Positions 17,658 to 26,758 of a stretch of DNA of 33,869 nucleotides are shown one piece after another. The DNA lies in contig NZ_SPGF01000021.1 of the NCBI RefSeq assembly GCF_005844455.1, positions 1 to 33,869 of the forward strand, written 5' to 3'. The position numbers and the translations under genes were made by a program. A model generated the notes under the pieces. It had not been told where the DNA came from, did not search any database, and saw only the letters and a list, made by a program, of their open reading frames with translations. This DNA comes from Streptococcus mitis. Its GTDB lineage: Bacteria > Bacillota > Bacilli > Lactobacillales > Streptococcaceae. The stretch's first letter is position 1; every line of letters begins with the position of its first letter.

Positions 17658-18587
17658 ATGATTTTAACAGTCACAATGAACCCATCCATCGATATTTCCT
17701 ATCCCTTGGATGAGTTGAAGATTGATACTGTCAATCGTGTGGTGGATGTAACCAAAACGGCTGGTGGTAAGGGACTCAATGTTACCCGAGTACTTTCAGA
17801 ATTTGGTGATTCTGTTCTTGCTACTGGTTTAGTGGGTGGCAAACTTGGTGAGTTTTTAGTTGAAAATATCGATGATAACGTTAAGAAAGATTTCTTCTCT
17901 ATTCAGGGAGAAACTCGTAACTGTATCGCTATTCTCCACGGAGACAACCAAACAGAAGTTCTTGAAAAAGGTCCTGAAGTTCAAGAAAAAGAAGGTCAAG
18001 ATTTCTTGGCTCATTTCAAGGAACTTTTAGAGACTGTAGAGGTAGTAGCCATTTCAGGTAGTCTACCAGCAGGACTTCCTATTGATTACTATGCGAGCTT
18101 GGTAGAACTTGCTAATCAAGCTGGTAAACCTGTAGTTTTGGACTGCTCAGGTGCAACTCTTCAGGCTGTTCTTGAATCATCACATAAACCAACAGTCATC
18201 AAACCAAATAATGAGGAATTGTCTCAGCTTCTAGGAAGAGAAGTTTCTGAGGTTTTGGATGAATTAAAAGAGGTTCTTCAAGAACCACTATTTGATGGAA
18301 TTGAGTGGATTATCGTTTCTTTAGGTGCTAACGGAGCATTCGCTAAACACGGTAACACTTTCTACAAAGTAGATATTCCAAGAATTAAAGTAGTAAATCC
18401 AGTCGGTTCTGGAGATTCTACTGTTGCAGGTATTGCTTCAGGTCTTTTCCATAAAGAATCTGATCAAGAATTGCTGACTAAGGCAAATGTCCTTGGTATG
18501 CTCAATGCTCAAGAAAAAATGACAGGTCATGTCAATATGGCTAACTATCAAGGCCTATATGACCAACTAGTAGTGAAAGAGGTATAA
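17658..18587 (+). CDS. lacC: Tagatose-6-phosphate kinase
   Basis: LacC phosphorylates tagatose-6-phosphate to tagatose-1,6-bisphosphate using ATP. The 309-residue protein is a PfkB-family kinase: the sugar-binding [11 protein letters not shown] is at 36-46 and the anion-hole/catalytic motif [12 protein letters not shown] at 247-258, with D253 the likely base. The N-terminal [15 protein letters not shown] is characteristic of the LacC/FruK branch. It lies ten bases after lacB and one base before lacD, with AGAGGTG as RBS. Confidence 0.96.
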   Translation: MILTVTMNPSIDISYPLDELKIDTVNRVVDVTKTAGGKGLNVTRVLSEFGDSVLATGLVGGKLGEFLVENIDDNVKKDFFSIQGETRNCIAILHGDNQTEVLEKGPEVQEKEGQDFLAHFKELLETVEVVAISGSLPAGLPIDYYASLVELANQAGKPVVLDCSGATLQAVLESSHKPTVIKPNNEELSQLLGREVSEVLDELKEVLQEPLFDGIEWIIVSLGANGAFAKHGNTFYKVDIPRIKVVNPVGSGDSTVAGIASGLFHKESDQELLTKANVLGMLNAQEKMTGHVNMANYQGLYDQLVVKEV

Positions 18588-18588
18588 A

Positions 18589-19569
18589 ATGGTTTTAACA
18601 GAAAATAAACGTGCATGTTTGGAAAAACTCTCAGACGAAAATGGTATCATCTCAGCTCTTGCTTTTGACCAACGTGGTGCTTTGAAACGCCTTATGGCTC
18701 AATACCAAACAGAAGAGCCTACAGTAGCTCAAATGGAAGAACTTAAAGTATTAGTTGCGGATGAATTGACTAAATACGCTTCATCAATGCTTCTTGACCC
18801 TGAATATGGTCTTCCAGCAACAAAAGCTCTTGCTCCAAATGCAGGTCTGCTCCTTGCTTATGAAAAAACTGGATACGACACAACAAGCACAAAACGTTTG
18901 CCAGACTGCTTGGATGTTTGGTCTGCAAAACGTATCAAAGAACAAGGTGCAGATGCTGTTAAGTTCTTGCTTTACTATGACGTAGATAGCTCTGACGAAC
19001 TTAACCAACAAAAACAAGCCTACATTGAACGTATTGGCTCTGAGTGTGTGGCTGAAGATATTCCATTCTTCCTTGAAATCTTGGCTTACGATGAAAAGAT
19101 TGCTGATGCAGGTTCTGCAGAATACGCTAAAGTAAAACCACACAAAGTTATCGGTGCCATGAAAGTCTTCTCAGACCCACGTTTCAACATCGATGTCTTG
19201 AAAGTAGAAGTTCCAGTTAACGTGAAATACGTTGAAGGTTTTGGTGATGGCGAAATCGTTCATACACGTGAAGAAGCAGCTGCTTTCTTCAAAGCACAAG
19301 ACGAAGCTACTAACCTTCCTTACATCTACTTGAGTGCAGGTGTATCTGCTAAGCTCTTCCAAGAAACCCTTGTCTTTGCCCACGAATCAGGCGCAAACTT
19401 CAACGGAGTTCTTTGCGGCCGTGCAACTTGGGCTGGCTCCGTTGAAGCTTACATCAAAGATGGAGAAGCAGCAGCTCGCGAATGGTTGCGTACAACTGGA
19501 TTTGAGAACATTGACGAACTCAACAAGGTTCTTAAAACAACAGCAACTTCATGGACCGAACGTGTCTAA
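18589..19569 (+). CDS. lacD: Tagatose-1,6-bisphosphate aldolase
   Basis: LacD is the class I aldolase that splits tagatose-1,6-bisphosphate into dihydroxyacetone phosphate and glyceraldehyde-3-phosphate. The 326 residues match the family length. The Schiff-base lysine is K205 in [10 protein letters not shown], and K125 ([11 protein letters not shown]) and [11 protein letters not shown] (25-35) are also conserved. It completes the lacABCD pathway. No clear terminator follows; an eight-base C run (19574-19581) and A-rich sequence lead directly to the duplicated promoter segment. Confidence 0.96.
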   Translation: MVLTENKRACLEKLSDENGIISALAFDQRGALKRLMAQYQTEEPTVAQMEELKVLVADELTKYASSMLLDPEYGLPATKALAPNAGLLLAYEKTGYDTTSTKRLPDCLDVWSAKRIKEQGADAVKFLLYYDVDSSDELNQQKQAYIERIGSECVAEDIPFFLEILAYDEKIADAGSAEYAKVKPHKVIGAMKVFSDPRFNIDVLKVEVPVNVKYVEGFGDGEIVHTREEAAAFFKAQDEATNLPYIYLSAGVSAKLFQETLVFAHESGANFNGVLCGRATWAGSVEAYIKDGEAAAREWLRTTGFENIDELNKVLKTTATSWTERV

Positions 19570-19610
19570 ATTTCCCCCCCCTTTATGTCCTAAAACCTAG
19601 CTAAAAAAAT

Positions 19611-19681
19611 TTTAAAAAAGCTGTATATGTAAAGGTTTACAAAATAGCTTACTTGTGCTATACTTAAATCACAAGTTAATA
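19611..19681. repeat. Copy 1 of the duplicated promoter/cre segment
   Basis: This segment is nearly identical to 20651-20720, with a handful of substitutions and one small gap. A weaker similarity extends left to about 19592 (AAAACCTAGCTAA compared with AGAACATAGTTAA). Similarity ends abruptly after AAGTTAATA, before the RAT that follows copy 2. Confidence 0.85.
19627..19664 (+). promoter_or_regulatory. Promoter with overlapping cre-like site, copy 1
   Basis: TTTACA (19636-19641), 17 bases, TATACT (19659-19664). ATGTAAAGGTTTACAA (19627-19642) matches the cre consensus except at one of the two central bases and covers the -35, the position expected for CcpA repression. Confidence 0.75.
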
Positions 19682-19722
19682 TGAATTAGAAAGTAACTAT
19701 ATGAAGTATAATAAAAATAAGG

Positions 19723-19785
19723 TATAGTTTATTTTACGAGCTAGGAAGGAAAAATACGGAAACAATATTGCCAGAATAAACTATA
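19723..19785 (+). other. Long-range inverted repeat in the module leader
   Basis: TATAGTTTATT (19723-19733) and AATAAACTATA (19775-19785) are perfectly complementary over 11 bases across a 41-base loop. The RNA could fold just upstream of the ribosome binding site of the secreted-protein gene. There is no T tract, so it is not a terminator. Confidence 0.45.
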
Positions 19786-19831
19786 TTTGGATGCACATTT
19801 CAATTCGTTGTTTTATAAAAGGAGAAGATAA

Positions 19832-20449
19832 ATGGCTACTAAAAAGAGTTTTAAAGCGTTAGTTGTAGGATTAGGTATTGTTTCAATATTCTCATCAGCC
19901 TTACCTATGGTTAGTCATTCTGTATTTGCAGATAGTGCCCTAACTACAGTAGATAAAGCAAATGATATTGTTTTGAATGTTGATGGGAATAAATTTTATA
20001 ATGTTTCGGTTTCAGAAGATATTGTAAATGCTGGTCAAATTTTGGAAGATTATTTTTATGTAGATAAATTTGGAAATATAAATTTAAAAGGTACTCCTGA
20101 AGAGTTAGCAAAAAATATTGGTATTTCTGTACAAGAAGCAAGTTTGATGTATGAAGCTGTAACAGAGTTGCCCAACGTTTACGAAAGAGGTCCTGTAGGT
20201 TTTCGTTTCAATCTTGGTCCTCAAGTGAGGGGGATGGGTGGCTGGGCTGCTGGAGCTTTCGCTACTGGATATGCTGGATGGTATTTAAAACAATTTGCGG
20301 TTAATCCTGTTACGGCTGGGTTTGTTGCTGTAATAAGTGGTGCGATTGGCTGGGCTGTAAAAACTGCTGTAGAAAATTATTGGACAGTTGCTGTAGCTAC
20401 AGTAGAAGTGCCGTTTGTGGACCTTGTTTACACCATAGATTTACCTTAA
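19832..20449 (+). CDS. Secreted protein of unknown function with a glycine-rich hydrophobic C-terminal region
   Basis: I do not recognise this 205-residue protein. Residues 1-33 look like a Sec signal peptide: basic KKSFK, a hydrophobic core and a VFA-DS cleavage site. Residues 34-120 are polar and mixed. Residues 128-185 are rich in Gly, Ala, Trp and Val with two hydrophobic stretches (about 137-155 and 160-178) split by NPV, such as GGWAAGAFATGYAGWYLKQF and ISGAIGWAVKTAV. There are no cysteines and no LPXTG anchor. This resembles membrane-active bacteriocin precursors, but that is inference only. AAAGGAGAAG is a strong RBS. It lies between lacD and lacT under a copy of the lacT promoter and is followed by a small membrane protein. 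Codon use is A/T-richer than the lac genes around it. Confidence 0.8.
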   Translation: MATKKSFKALVVGLGIVSIFSSALPMVSHSVFADSALTTVDKANDIVLNVDGNKFYNVSVSEDIVNAGQILEDYFYVDKFGNINLKGTPEELAKNIGISVQEASLMYEAVTELPNVYERGPVGFRFNLGPQVRGMGGWAAGAFATGYAGWYLKQFAVNPVTAGFVAVISGAIGWAVKTAVENYWTVAVATVEVPFVDLVYTIDLP

Positions 20450-20462
20450 AGGTTATTTCTTT

Positions 20463-20609
20463 ATGAATAGTTCTTTTAAAAAAATAACTGTATTTTGTTT
20501 TATAGTTTCTTGTGTTCTTTGTTTATTAGACTTAATGAATTTTAAAAATGTAGCTACTTTTTTATTTTTCTGTCTTCCTGTTTTTGTTTTGATTTACAAA
20601 AAAAAATAA
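20463..20609 (+). CDS. Small two-segment membrane peptide, possible immunity protein
   Basis: A 48-codon frame, 13 bases after the secreted-protein gene and with AAAGG upstream. It encodes a basic N-terminus (MNSSFKK), a hydrophobic segment (about 8-22), a short polar turn (DLMNFKN), a second hydrophobic segment (about 30-45) and a KKK tail. This inside-out-inside layout, length and position directly after a secreted hydrophobic peptide gene are typical of bacteriocin immunity proteins, but no family is recognised. The gene is too short to prove coding capacity by sequence alone. Confidence 0.6.
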   Translation: MNSSFKKITVFCFIVSCVLCLLDLMNFKNVATFLFFCLPVFVLIYKKK

Positions 20610-20650
20610 AAATAGAGCCTCTGTTTGATGAATTTTAGAACATAGTTAAG

Positions 20651-20720
20651 TTTAAAAAAAGTTGTATGTAAAGGTTTACAAAATAACTTACTTGTGCTAT
20701 ACTTAAATCAAAAGTTAATA
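20651..20720. repeat. Copy 2 of the duplicated promoter/cre segment
   Basis: The partner of 19611-19681, starting about 1040 bases later. This copy sits at the expected place for the lacT operon, directly before the RAT, and is probably the ancestral one. Confidence 0.85.
20666..20703 (+). promoter_or_regulatory. lacTFEG promoter with overlapping cre-like site, copy 2
   Basis: TTTACA (20675-20680), 17 bases, TATACT (20698-20703), with ATGTAAAGGTTTACAA (20666-20681) over the -35. The layout is the same as in copy 1. Confidence 0.8.
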
Positions 20721-20722
20721 CA

Positions 20723-20757
20723 AGGTGAGTGTTACTAAGTAATATTAGGCATGATCA
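20723..20757 (+). promoter_or_regulatory. Ribonucleic antiterminator (RAT) for LacT
   Basis: AGGTGAGTGTTACTAAGTAA followed by TATTAGGCATGATCAC has the GGnnnGTTACT...AGGCA pattern of BglG-family RAT sites. Its 3' part (TGATCAC) is also the base of the terminator 5' arm, so folding of one excludes the other. LacT, encoded immediately downstream, is the obvious binder. Confidence 0.75.
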
Positions 20758-20808
20758 CAGGTGAATTAGAAATCGGCTGATTTTCTAGTTCATTTGTGGT
20801 CATTTTTT
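20752..20808 (+). terminator. Leader terminator controlled by LacT
   Basis: A stem of about 22 pairs with a few mismatches joins 20752-20774 and 20779-20802 around GGCT, then TTTTTT (20803-20808). It sits between the promoter and lacT, so it attenuates the lacTFEG operon. Confidence 0.85.
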
Positions 20809-20845
20809 GTACTAATATACCTTTAAGATATAAAAGGAGGTTGAC

Positions 20846-21682
20846 ATGTATCGAATTTTAAATCCAATGAATCACAATGTCTCGCTTGTCAGAAATGATA
20901 AAGGAGAAGAGGTGATTGTAATTGGTAAGGGGATTACATTTGGAAAGAAGAAGGGGGATTTGATTGCTGAACATCAGGTTGAGAAAATCTTTCGGATGAA
21001 GACCGAAGAGTCCAGAGAAAACTTTATGGCTCTTCTCAAAGATGTTCCTCTTGATTTTATCACAGTGACCTATGAAATCATTGATAAATTATCAAAGAAA
21101 TATCATTATCCGATTCAAGAGTATCTCTACGTAACCTTGACAGATCATATTTACTGTTCTTACCAAGCTCTAGCACAAGGAAGGTACAAGGATAGTAATC
21201 TGCCAGATATTTCCACTAAGTATCCTGTCGCTTTTCAAATCGCAAAGGAAGCATTTGAAATTTACCGCCAGAAGCTAGCAGATCATTTTCCTGAGGACGA
21301 AATTATTCGGATTGCTTATCATTTCATTAATGCCGAAGGTGAAAATGAAGTGGAACTTGTGGAGTCGATTGATAAGAGGAAAGAAATTCTCAGGAATGTT
21401 GAAGAAGTGCTAAAGGGTTATGCAATTCAACGAACCAAAGAGAATAATCATTTCTATGATCGCTTTATGATACATTTGAATTATTTCTTGGATTATTTAG
21501 ACAGATCCAGAGATGATAACCAATCACTTCTGGATATGGAAGAGCATATAAAGAATACCTATCCAGAAGCATTCGAGATTGGTAGCAAAATTTATGAAGT
21601 CATTGCTCAGGAAACTGGTCTTGACCTTTACAAGAGTGAACGAGTTTATCTTGTTCTACACATTCAACGTTTATTGTCATAA
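20846..21682 (+). CDS. lacT: BglG-family transcription antiterminator
   Basis: LacT binds the RAT in its own leader and prevents termination when lactose PTS activity and carbon state allow. Residues 1-56 are the CAT RNA-binding domain (MYRILNPMNHNVSLVRNDKG). Two PTS regulation domains follow, PRD1 (about 65-170) with H101 and H159, and PRD2 (about 172-278) with H210 and H272; these are the usual phosphorylation sites for EII and HPr. The length of 278 residues is normal. AAAGGAGG is the RBS. It is the first gene of lacTFEG. Confidence 0.95.
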   Translation: MYRILNPMNHNVSLVRNDKGEEVIVIGKGITFGKKKGDLIAEHQVEKIFRMKTEESRENFMALLKDVPLDFITVTYEIIDKLSKKYHYPIQEYLYVTLTDHIYCSYQALAQGRYKDSNLPDISTKYPVAFQIAKEAFEIYRQKLADHFPEDEIIRIAYHFINAEGENEVELVESIDKRKEILRNVEEVLKGYAIQRTKENNHFYDRFMIHLNYFLDYLDRSRDDNQSLLDMEEHIKNTYPEAFEIGSKIYEVIAQETGLDLYKSERVYLVLHIQRLLS

Positions 21683-21716
21683 CATCTACTAAAAAATATA
21701 TAAGGAGAATTCTATC

Positions 21717-22034
21717 ATGAATAGAGAAGAAGTAACATTGTTAGGTTTTGAAATCGTAGCCTATGCTGGCGATGCTCGTTCAAAACTATTGGAAGCTTTA
21801 AAGGCTGCTGAAACTGGTGATTTTGCAAAAGCGGACGCTCTTGTAGAGGAAGCTGGTAGCTGTATTGCAGAGGCTCACCACGCTCAAACAAGTCTATTGA
21901 CCAAGGAAGCAGCTGGCGAGGATTTGGCTTATAGTGTAACCATGATGCATGGGCAAGATCACTTGATGACAACTATATTGCTAAAAGATTTGATGCACCA
22001 TTTAATCGAACTCTACAAGAGAGGAGTTAAGTAA
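21717..22034 (+). CDS. lacF: Lactose PTS EIIA component
   Basis: LacF transfers phosphate from HPr to the EIIB domain of LacE. The 105-residue protein is the lactose/cellobiose-type trimeric helical EIIA. H78 in TMMHGQDH is at the phosphorylation position known for lactococcal EIIA-Lac, and D81 corresponds to the metal-binding Asp. The stop codon shares one base with the lacE start (TAATG), implying translational coupling. Confidence 0.96.
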   Translation: MNREEVTLLGFEIVAYAGDARSKLLEALKAAETGDFAKADALVEEAGSCIAEAHHAQTSLLTKEAAGEDLAYSVTMMHGQDHLMTTILLKDLMHHLIELYKRGVK

Positions 22035-23725
22035 TGAACAAACTAATTTCTTTTATCGAGAAAGGGAAACCTTTCTTTGAAAAACTATCTCGTAATATCT
22101 ATCTTCGTGCTATTCGTGATGGTTTCATTGCAGGTATGCCTGTTATTCTCTTCTCAAGTATCTTTATCTTGATTGCCTTTGTACCAAACTCATGGGGCTT
22201 TAAATGGTCTGATGAAGTTGTAGCCTTTCTGATGAAACCTTATAGCTATTCTATGGGTATTCTGGCTCTCTTGGTAGCTGGTACAACAGCTAAGTCATTG
22301 ACCGACTCAGTAAACCGTAGTATGGAGAAAACCAATCAAATCAACTATATGTCAACATTGTTGGCAGCAATTGTTGGTTTGTTGATGTTGGCAGCTGATC
22401 CTATCGAAAATGGCCTAGCTACTGGATTCTTGGGGACAAAAGGTTTGCTTTCAGCCTTCCTTGCTGCCTTTGTTACTGTAGCTATCTATAAGGTTTGTGT
22501 TAAGAACAACGTCACTATTCGTATGCCTGACGAAGTTCCACCAAATATCTCACAAGTCTTTAAAGATGTGATTCCATTCACTCTATCAGTGGTTTCTCTT
22601 TATGCTCTTGATTTACTAGCTCGTCATTTTGTTGGAGCCAGCGTTGCAGAATCAATTGGAAAATTCTTTGCACCATTATTCTCTGCAGCTGATGGCTATC
22701 TAGGTATTACCATTATCTTTGGTGCTTTTGCCTTCTTCTGGTTTGTTGGTATCCACGGTCCTTCCATCGTTGAACCAGCAATCGCAGCTATTACCTATGC
22801 AAATGCCGAAGTCAACTTGAACCTTCTCCAACAAGGTATGCACGCTGACAAGATTCTTACTTCTGGTACACAAATGTTTATCGTTACCATGGGTGGTACT
22901 GGTGCGACGCTGGTTGTTCCATTCATGTTCATGTGGTTGACCAAATCGAAACGAAATCGTGCAATCGGACGCGCATCTGTTGTACCAACCTTCTTCGGAG
23001 TTAACGAACCAATTCTGTTTGGTGCACCGCTTGTCTTGAACCCAATCTTCTTTATTCCTTTCATCTTTGCGCCAATTGCCAACGTATGGATCTTTAAATT
23101 CTTCATTGAAACGCTTGGCATGAACTCATTTACTGCCAACCTTCCTTGGACAACACCAGGTCCACTCGGTATTGTTCTCGGTACAAACTTCCAATTCTTG
23201 TCCTTTGTTCTTGCTGCTTTGTTAATCCTTGTTGACATAGCCATCTACTATCCATTCCTTAAAGTTTATGATGAACAAATTCTTGAAGAAGAACGTTCAG
23301 GTAAGTCTAATGATGAATTGAAAGAAAAAGTTGCTGCAAACTTCAACACTGCAAAAGCAGATGCTATTCTTGAAAAAGCAGGTGTAGAAGCAGCACAAAA
23401 TACAATCACTAAAGAAACAAATGTCTTGGTTCTTTGTGCCGGTGGAGGAACAAGTGGACTTCTTGCAAATGCGTTGAACAAGGCAGCTGCAGAGTACAAG
23501 GTTCCTGTTAAAGCAGCGGCCGGTGGCTATGGTGCTCACCGTGAAATGTTACCAGAGTTTGATTTGGTTATTCTTGCTCCTCAAGTAGCTTCTAACTTTG
23601 AAGATATGAAAGCAGAAACAGATAAACTCGGTATTAAACTTGCCAAGACAGAAGGAGCTCAATACATCAAATTAACCCGTGATGGAAAAGGTGCTCTGGC
23701 ATTTGTACAAGCTCAATTCGATTAA
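22034..23725 (+). CDS. lacE: Lactose PTS EIICB component
   Basis: LacE is the membrane permease that imports lactose with phosphorylation to lactose-6-phosphate. Residues 1-420 form the EIIC domain with about eight to ten hydrophobic segments and the conserved [11 protein letters not shown]. An acidic linker (about 420-455) precedes the EIIB domain, with the phosphorylated cysteine C468 in [13 protein letters not shown]. The 563 residues are the family's usual length. It is followed by a 207-base gap with several hairpins before lacG. Confidence 0.96.
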   Translation: MNKLISFIEKGKPFFEKLSRNIYLRAIRDGFIAGMPVILFSSIFILIAFVPNSWGFKWSDEVVAFLMKPYSYSMGILALLVAGTTAKSLTDSVNRSMEKTNQINYMSTLLAAIVGLLMLAADPIENGLATGFLGTKGLLSAFLAAFVTVAIYKVCVKNNVTIRMPDEVPPNISQVFKDVIPFTLSVVSLYALDLLARHFVGASVAESIGKFFAPLFSAADGYLGITIIFGAFAFFWFVGIHGPSIVEPAIAAITYANAEVNLNLLQQGMHADKILTSGTQMFIVTMGGTGATLVVPFMFMWLTKSKRNRAIGRASVVPTFFGVNEPILFGAPLVLNPIFFIPFIFAPIANVWIFKFFIETLGMNSFTANLPWTTPGPLGIVLGTNFQFLSFVLAALLILVDIAIYYPFLKVYDEQILEEERSGKSNDELKEKVAANFNTAKADAILEKAGVEAAQNTITKETNVLVLCAGGGTSGLLANALNKAAAEYKVPVKAAAGGYGAHREMLPEFDLVILAPQVASNFEDMKAETDKLGIKLAKTEGAQYIKLTRDGKGALAFVQAQFD

Positions 23726-23730
23726 CGATA

Positions 23731-23782
23731 GGGACTGTGAAACAGTCTCCTCTCGTTACGGAAATCGCTATGGCGAATTTCC
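23731..23782 (+). other. Two tandem hairpins after lacE
   Basis: GGGACTGTGAAACAGTCTCC (23731-23750) folds around GAA, and GGAAATCGCTATGGCGAATTTCC-type sequence (23760-23782) folds with one bulge. No T tract follows either one, which suggests RNA processing or stability signals rather than termination. Confidence 0.5.
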
Positions 23783-23864
23783 TAATCGCCTTGTTAATTC
23801 GTCGGTATAAAGATATCGTTTTTACCTTCTCATGTCACAATTCGGTGACTTAGTACAAGAAGTG

Positions 23865-23916
23865 AGATGGAGAATAAAGCCTCACTATCCTCCTCTCCAT
23901 CTTATTTCTTTTTTAA
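23865..23916 (+). terminator. Possible attenuating hairpin before lacG
   Basis: AGATGGAGA (23865-23873) and TCTCCATCT (23894-23902) pair perfectly around 20 bases, then a T-rich stretch (TATTTCTTTTTT). It lies about 30 bases before the lacG start and could lower lacG expression relative to lacFE. Confidence 0.4.
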
Positions 23917-23920
23917 TTAA

Positions 23921-25339
<1,419 letters not shown>

Positions 25340-25381
25340 TAGAATTAGTAATTAGATATAGAATTCTAGTGAGGTAAAAAG

Positions 25382-25638
25382 ATGTTCAAAGATTTTATCC
25401 AATCTATTTATGAAAAAGTTTATATTATAAATTTCGAAAAATGTTCTCAAATACCGTGTTTAACTAATGAGGAGCTGAAAAACTTGGGAAATGGTATGTC
25501 TCTACCGGTAAAGAATGGATTTGCCATTCAGACTATGAGCTGGAAGAATTTAAAAATCTTTTTTTAAATTTTATTAGTCCTGAAGAACGGGATAATATCT
25601 CCTTTGATTCAGATTTTATGCCGTTTCAACAATCATAA
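25382..25638 (+). pseudogene. Small gene of unknown function broken by a -1 frameshift
   Basis: The frame from the ATG at 25382 (MFKDFIQSIYEKVYIINFEK) loses sense near 25486 and stops at 25567. From about 25486 a second frame continues without a gap in sense: GKWYVSTGKEWICHSDYELE, then EFKNLFLNFISPEERDNISF, to a TAA at 25636-25638. One deleted base near the GGG at 25486-25488 restores an acidic protein of about 85 residues. No family is recognised. It lies 42 bases after lacG, with GAGGT as a plausible RBS. Confidence 0.65.
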
Positions 25639-25674
25639 AGAATCTAGGAAACTCTTTGTAAAAATCTTCATCAA

Positions 25675-25721
25675 AAAATGCGTCATATCAAGATTCTTAT
25701 TTTCTTGATATGACGCATTTT
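25675..25721. terminator. Strong bidirectional terminator between the lac operon and lacR
   Basis: Two perfectly complementary 19-base arms (25675-25693 and 25703-25721) share the core ATGCGTCATATCAAGA and its complement. The ends are A/T runs on both sides, so it can stop transcription from lacG rightward and from lacR leftward. Confidence 0.9.
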
Positions 25722-25827
25722 ATAGTAGATTGAAATAAGATGTGAACAAATTGATTAGGAAAGTCAAATTAATGTATAGAAATATTTTAGCAACCACGGC
25801 GTACTGTTCTAGATTCAATCTACTATA
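25721..25827. repeat. RUP-like element (107 bp)
   Basis: Terminal inverted repeats TATAGTAGATTGAA (25721-25734) and TTCAATCTACTATA (25814-25827) enclose exactly 107 bases, the length of the pneumococcal Repeat Unit of Pneumococcus. The interior (GTGAACAAATTGATTAGGAA, AGCAACCACGG) also matches my memory of that element. RUPs are non-coding and thought to be mobilised by an IS630-type transposase. Confidence 0.85.
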
Positions 25828-25847
25828 TATTTTATCAATCCTCAGTT

Positions 25848-26615
25848 TTATGGTTTAGAAAGAATAATTTTTGTTTGTTTTGAAAGTTGTTCGAAGGTTT
25901 CTTTGCTCAGTTTAGAATCTGAAACGATGGTATCAATATCTGAGATATTGTAGAAGGTGTAAAAATCAAACTTATTGAACTTACTATTGTCAGCTAGTAA
26001 GTATTTTTTATTGGAATTATTGAGGGCGATGCGTTGGGATTCACCTTCCTCTTCACTAAAGGTCGCAATCGCATTGTCCTTGATACCATTACAGCTAACG
26101 AAGGCTTTAGAAAATTGTAGATTGGCCAAGTTTTGCAAGGTTAGTGTTCCCACAAAGGCCCCGGTGATAGAGCGATAGTTTCCACCGATTAAAATCAAAT
26201 CTGTTAGTTTCCGTTCGTTTAGGATGAGAAAAACTGGTAAACTGTTTGTTACAACACGAATATTATCGATTGGAAGTTCACGGGCAAAAGATTCCAAGGT
26301 TGTCCCTGGGCCGATAAAAATAGTTTCACCTTCGTCAATTAAATGGCCTGCAAAACGGCTAATTTCTTGTTTTTCTGCAATCTGCAAGCTTTGTTTTTCA
26401 ATATTGGAACGTTCATTGTTTAAAATGGAACCTGTGCGAATTTTTTCAGCTCCTCCATGCACACGAACAAGTAAATCCTTGTCTGCCAACTCTTGCAAGT
26501 AGCGTCTAGCAGTCATATCTGACACATCCAAACGAGTCATGATTTCTTTTACAGTAATAGTTCCCTTTGTATTTACCGTTTCTAGAATATTATCTAGTTT
26601 TTCCTGCTTTAACAT
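25848..26615 (-). CDS. lacR: DeoR-family repressor of the lactose/tagatose genes
   Basis: This 255-residue regulator has an N-terminal DeoR winged helix (TVKEIMTRLDVSDMTARRYL at 21-40, ending RVHGGAEK) and a C-terminal sugar-phosphate sensing domain of the isomerase-like DeoRC fold (GPGTTLESFAREL, TNSLPVF, LIGGNYR, ADNSKFNK). LacR proteins respond to tagatose-6-phosphate. Three starts are possible: GTG 26624, ATG 26621 and ATG 26615; AGAGG at 26624-26628 is eight bases from 26615, which I prefer. Location next to the lac genes and the operator-like repeats supports lac control and self-regulation. Confidence 0.9.
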   Translation of the reverse strand: MLKQEKLDNILETVNTKGTITVKEIMTRLDVSDMTARRYLQELADKDLLVRVHGGAEKIRTGSILNNERSNIEKQSLQIAEKQEISRFAGHLIDEGETIFIGPGTTLESFARELPIDNIRVVTNSLPVFLILNERKLTDLILIGGNYRSITGAFVGTLTLQNLANLQFSKAFVSCNGIKDNAIATFSEEEGESQRIALNNSNKKYLLADNSKFNKFDFYTFYNISDIDTIVSDSKLSKETFEQLSKQTKIILSKP

Positions 26616-26640
26616 CGTCATCACCTCTATTTCTATTACT

Positions 26641-26669
26641 ATTTTATCATAAAGTATTCAATCAATCAA
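26641..26669 (-). promoter_or_regulatory. lacR promoter
   Basis: On the minus strand TTGATT (26664-26669), 17 bases, TAAAAT (26641-26646) with an upstream TG. The adjoining 26671-26699 is a run of ACAAAA-type repeats (TTTTGTTT on the minus strand) that could be a LacR site. Confidence 0.6.
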
Positions 26670-26688
26670 TTTAAAAAACAAAAGAAAA

Positions 26689-26736
26689 CAAAAACAAAAA
26701 TATCATGGTTGTTTTAAACAAACCATGATGTTTTTT
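26689..26736 (-). terminator. nrdF terminator
   Basis: ATCATGGTT (26702-26710) and AACCATGAT (26721-26729) form a stem extended by GTTT/AAAC. On the minus strand it is followed by ATTTTTGTTTTTG. A T6 run on the plus side makes it potentially bidirectional. Confidence 0.75.
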
Positions 26737-26758
26737 ATCACTTATAAAATAGATGACC

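Noticed and set aside
19574..19581. Eight-base C run after lacD as a phase-variation tract
   Set aside because: It lies between the lacD stop and the promoter, not in a reading frame or a promoter spacer; at most it is a hypervariable spacer.
19701..19727. Eight-codon leader peptide in the module leader
   Set aside because: It has no ribosome binding site and no notable codon run.
26616..26624. Upstream GTG and ATG starts of lacR
   Set aside because: They overlap or touch the AGAGG ribosome binding site; the ATG at 26615 is optimally spaced.
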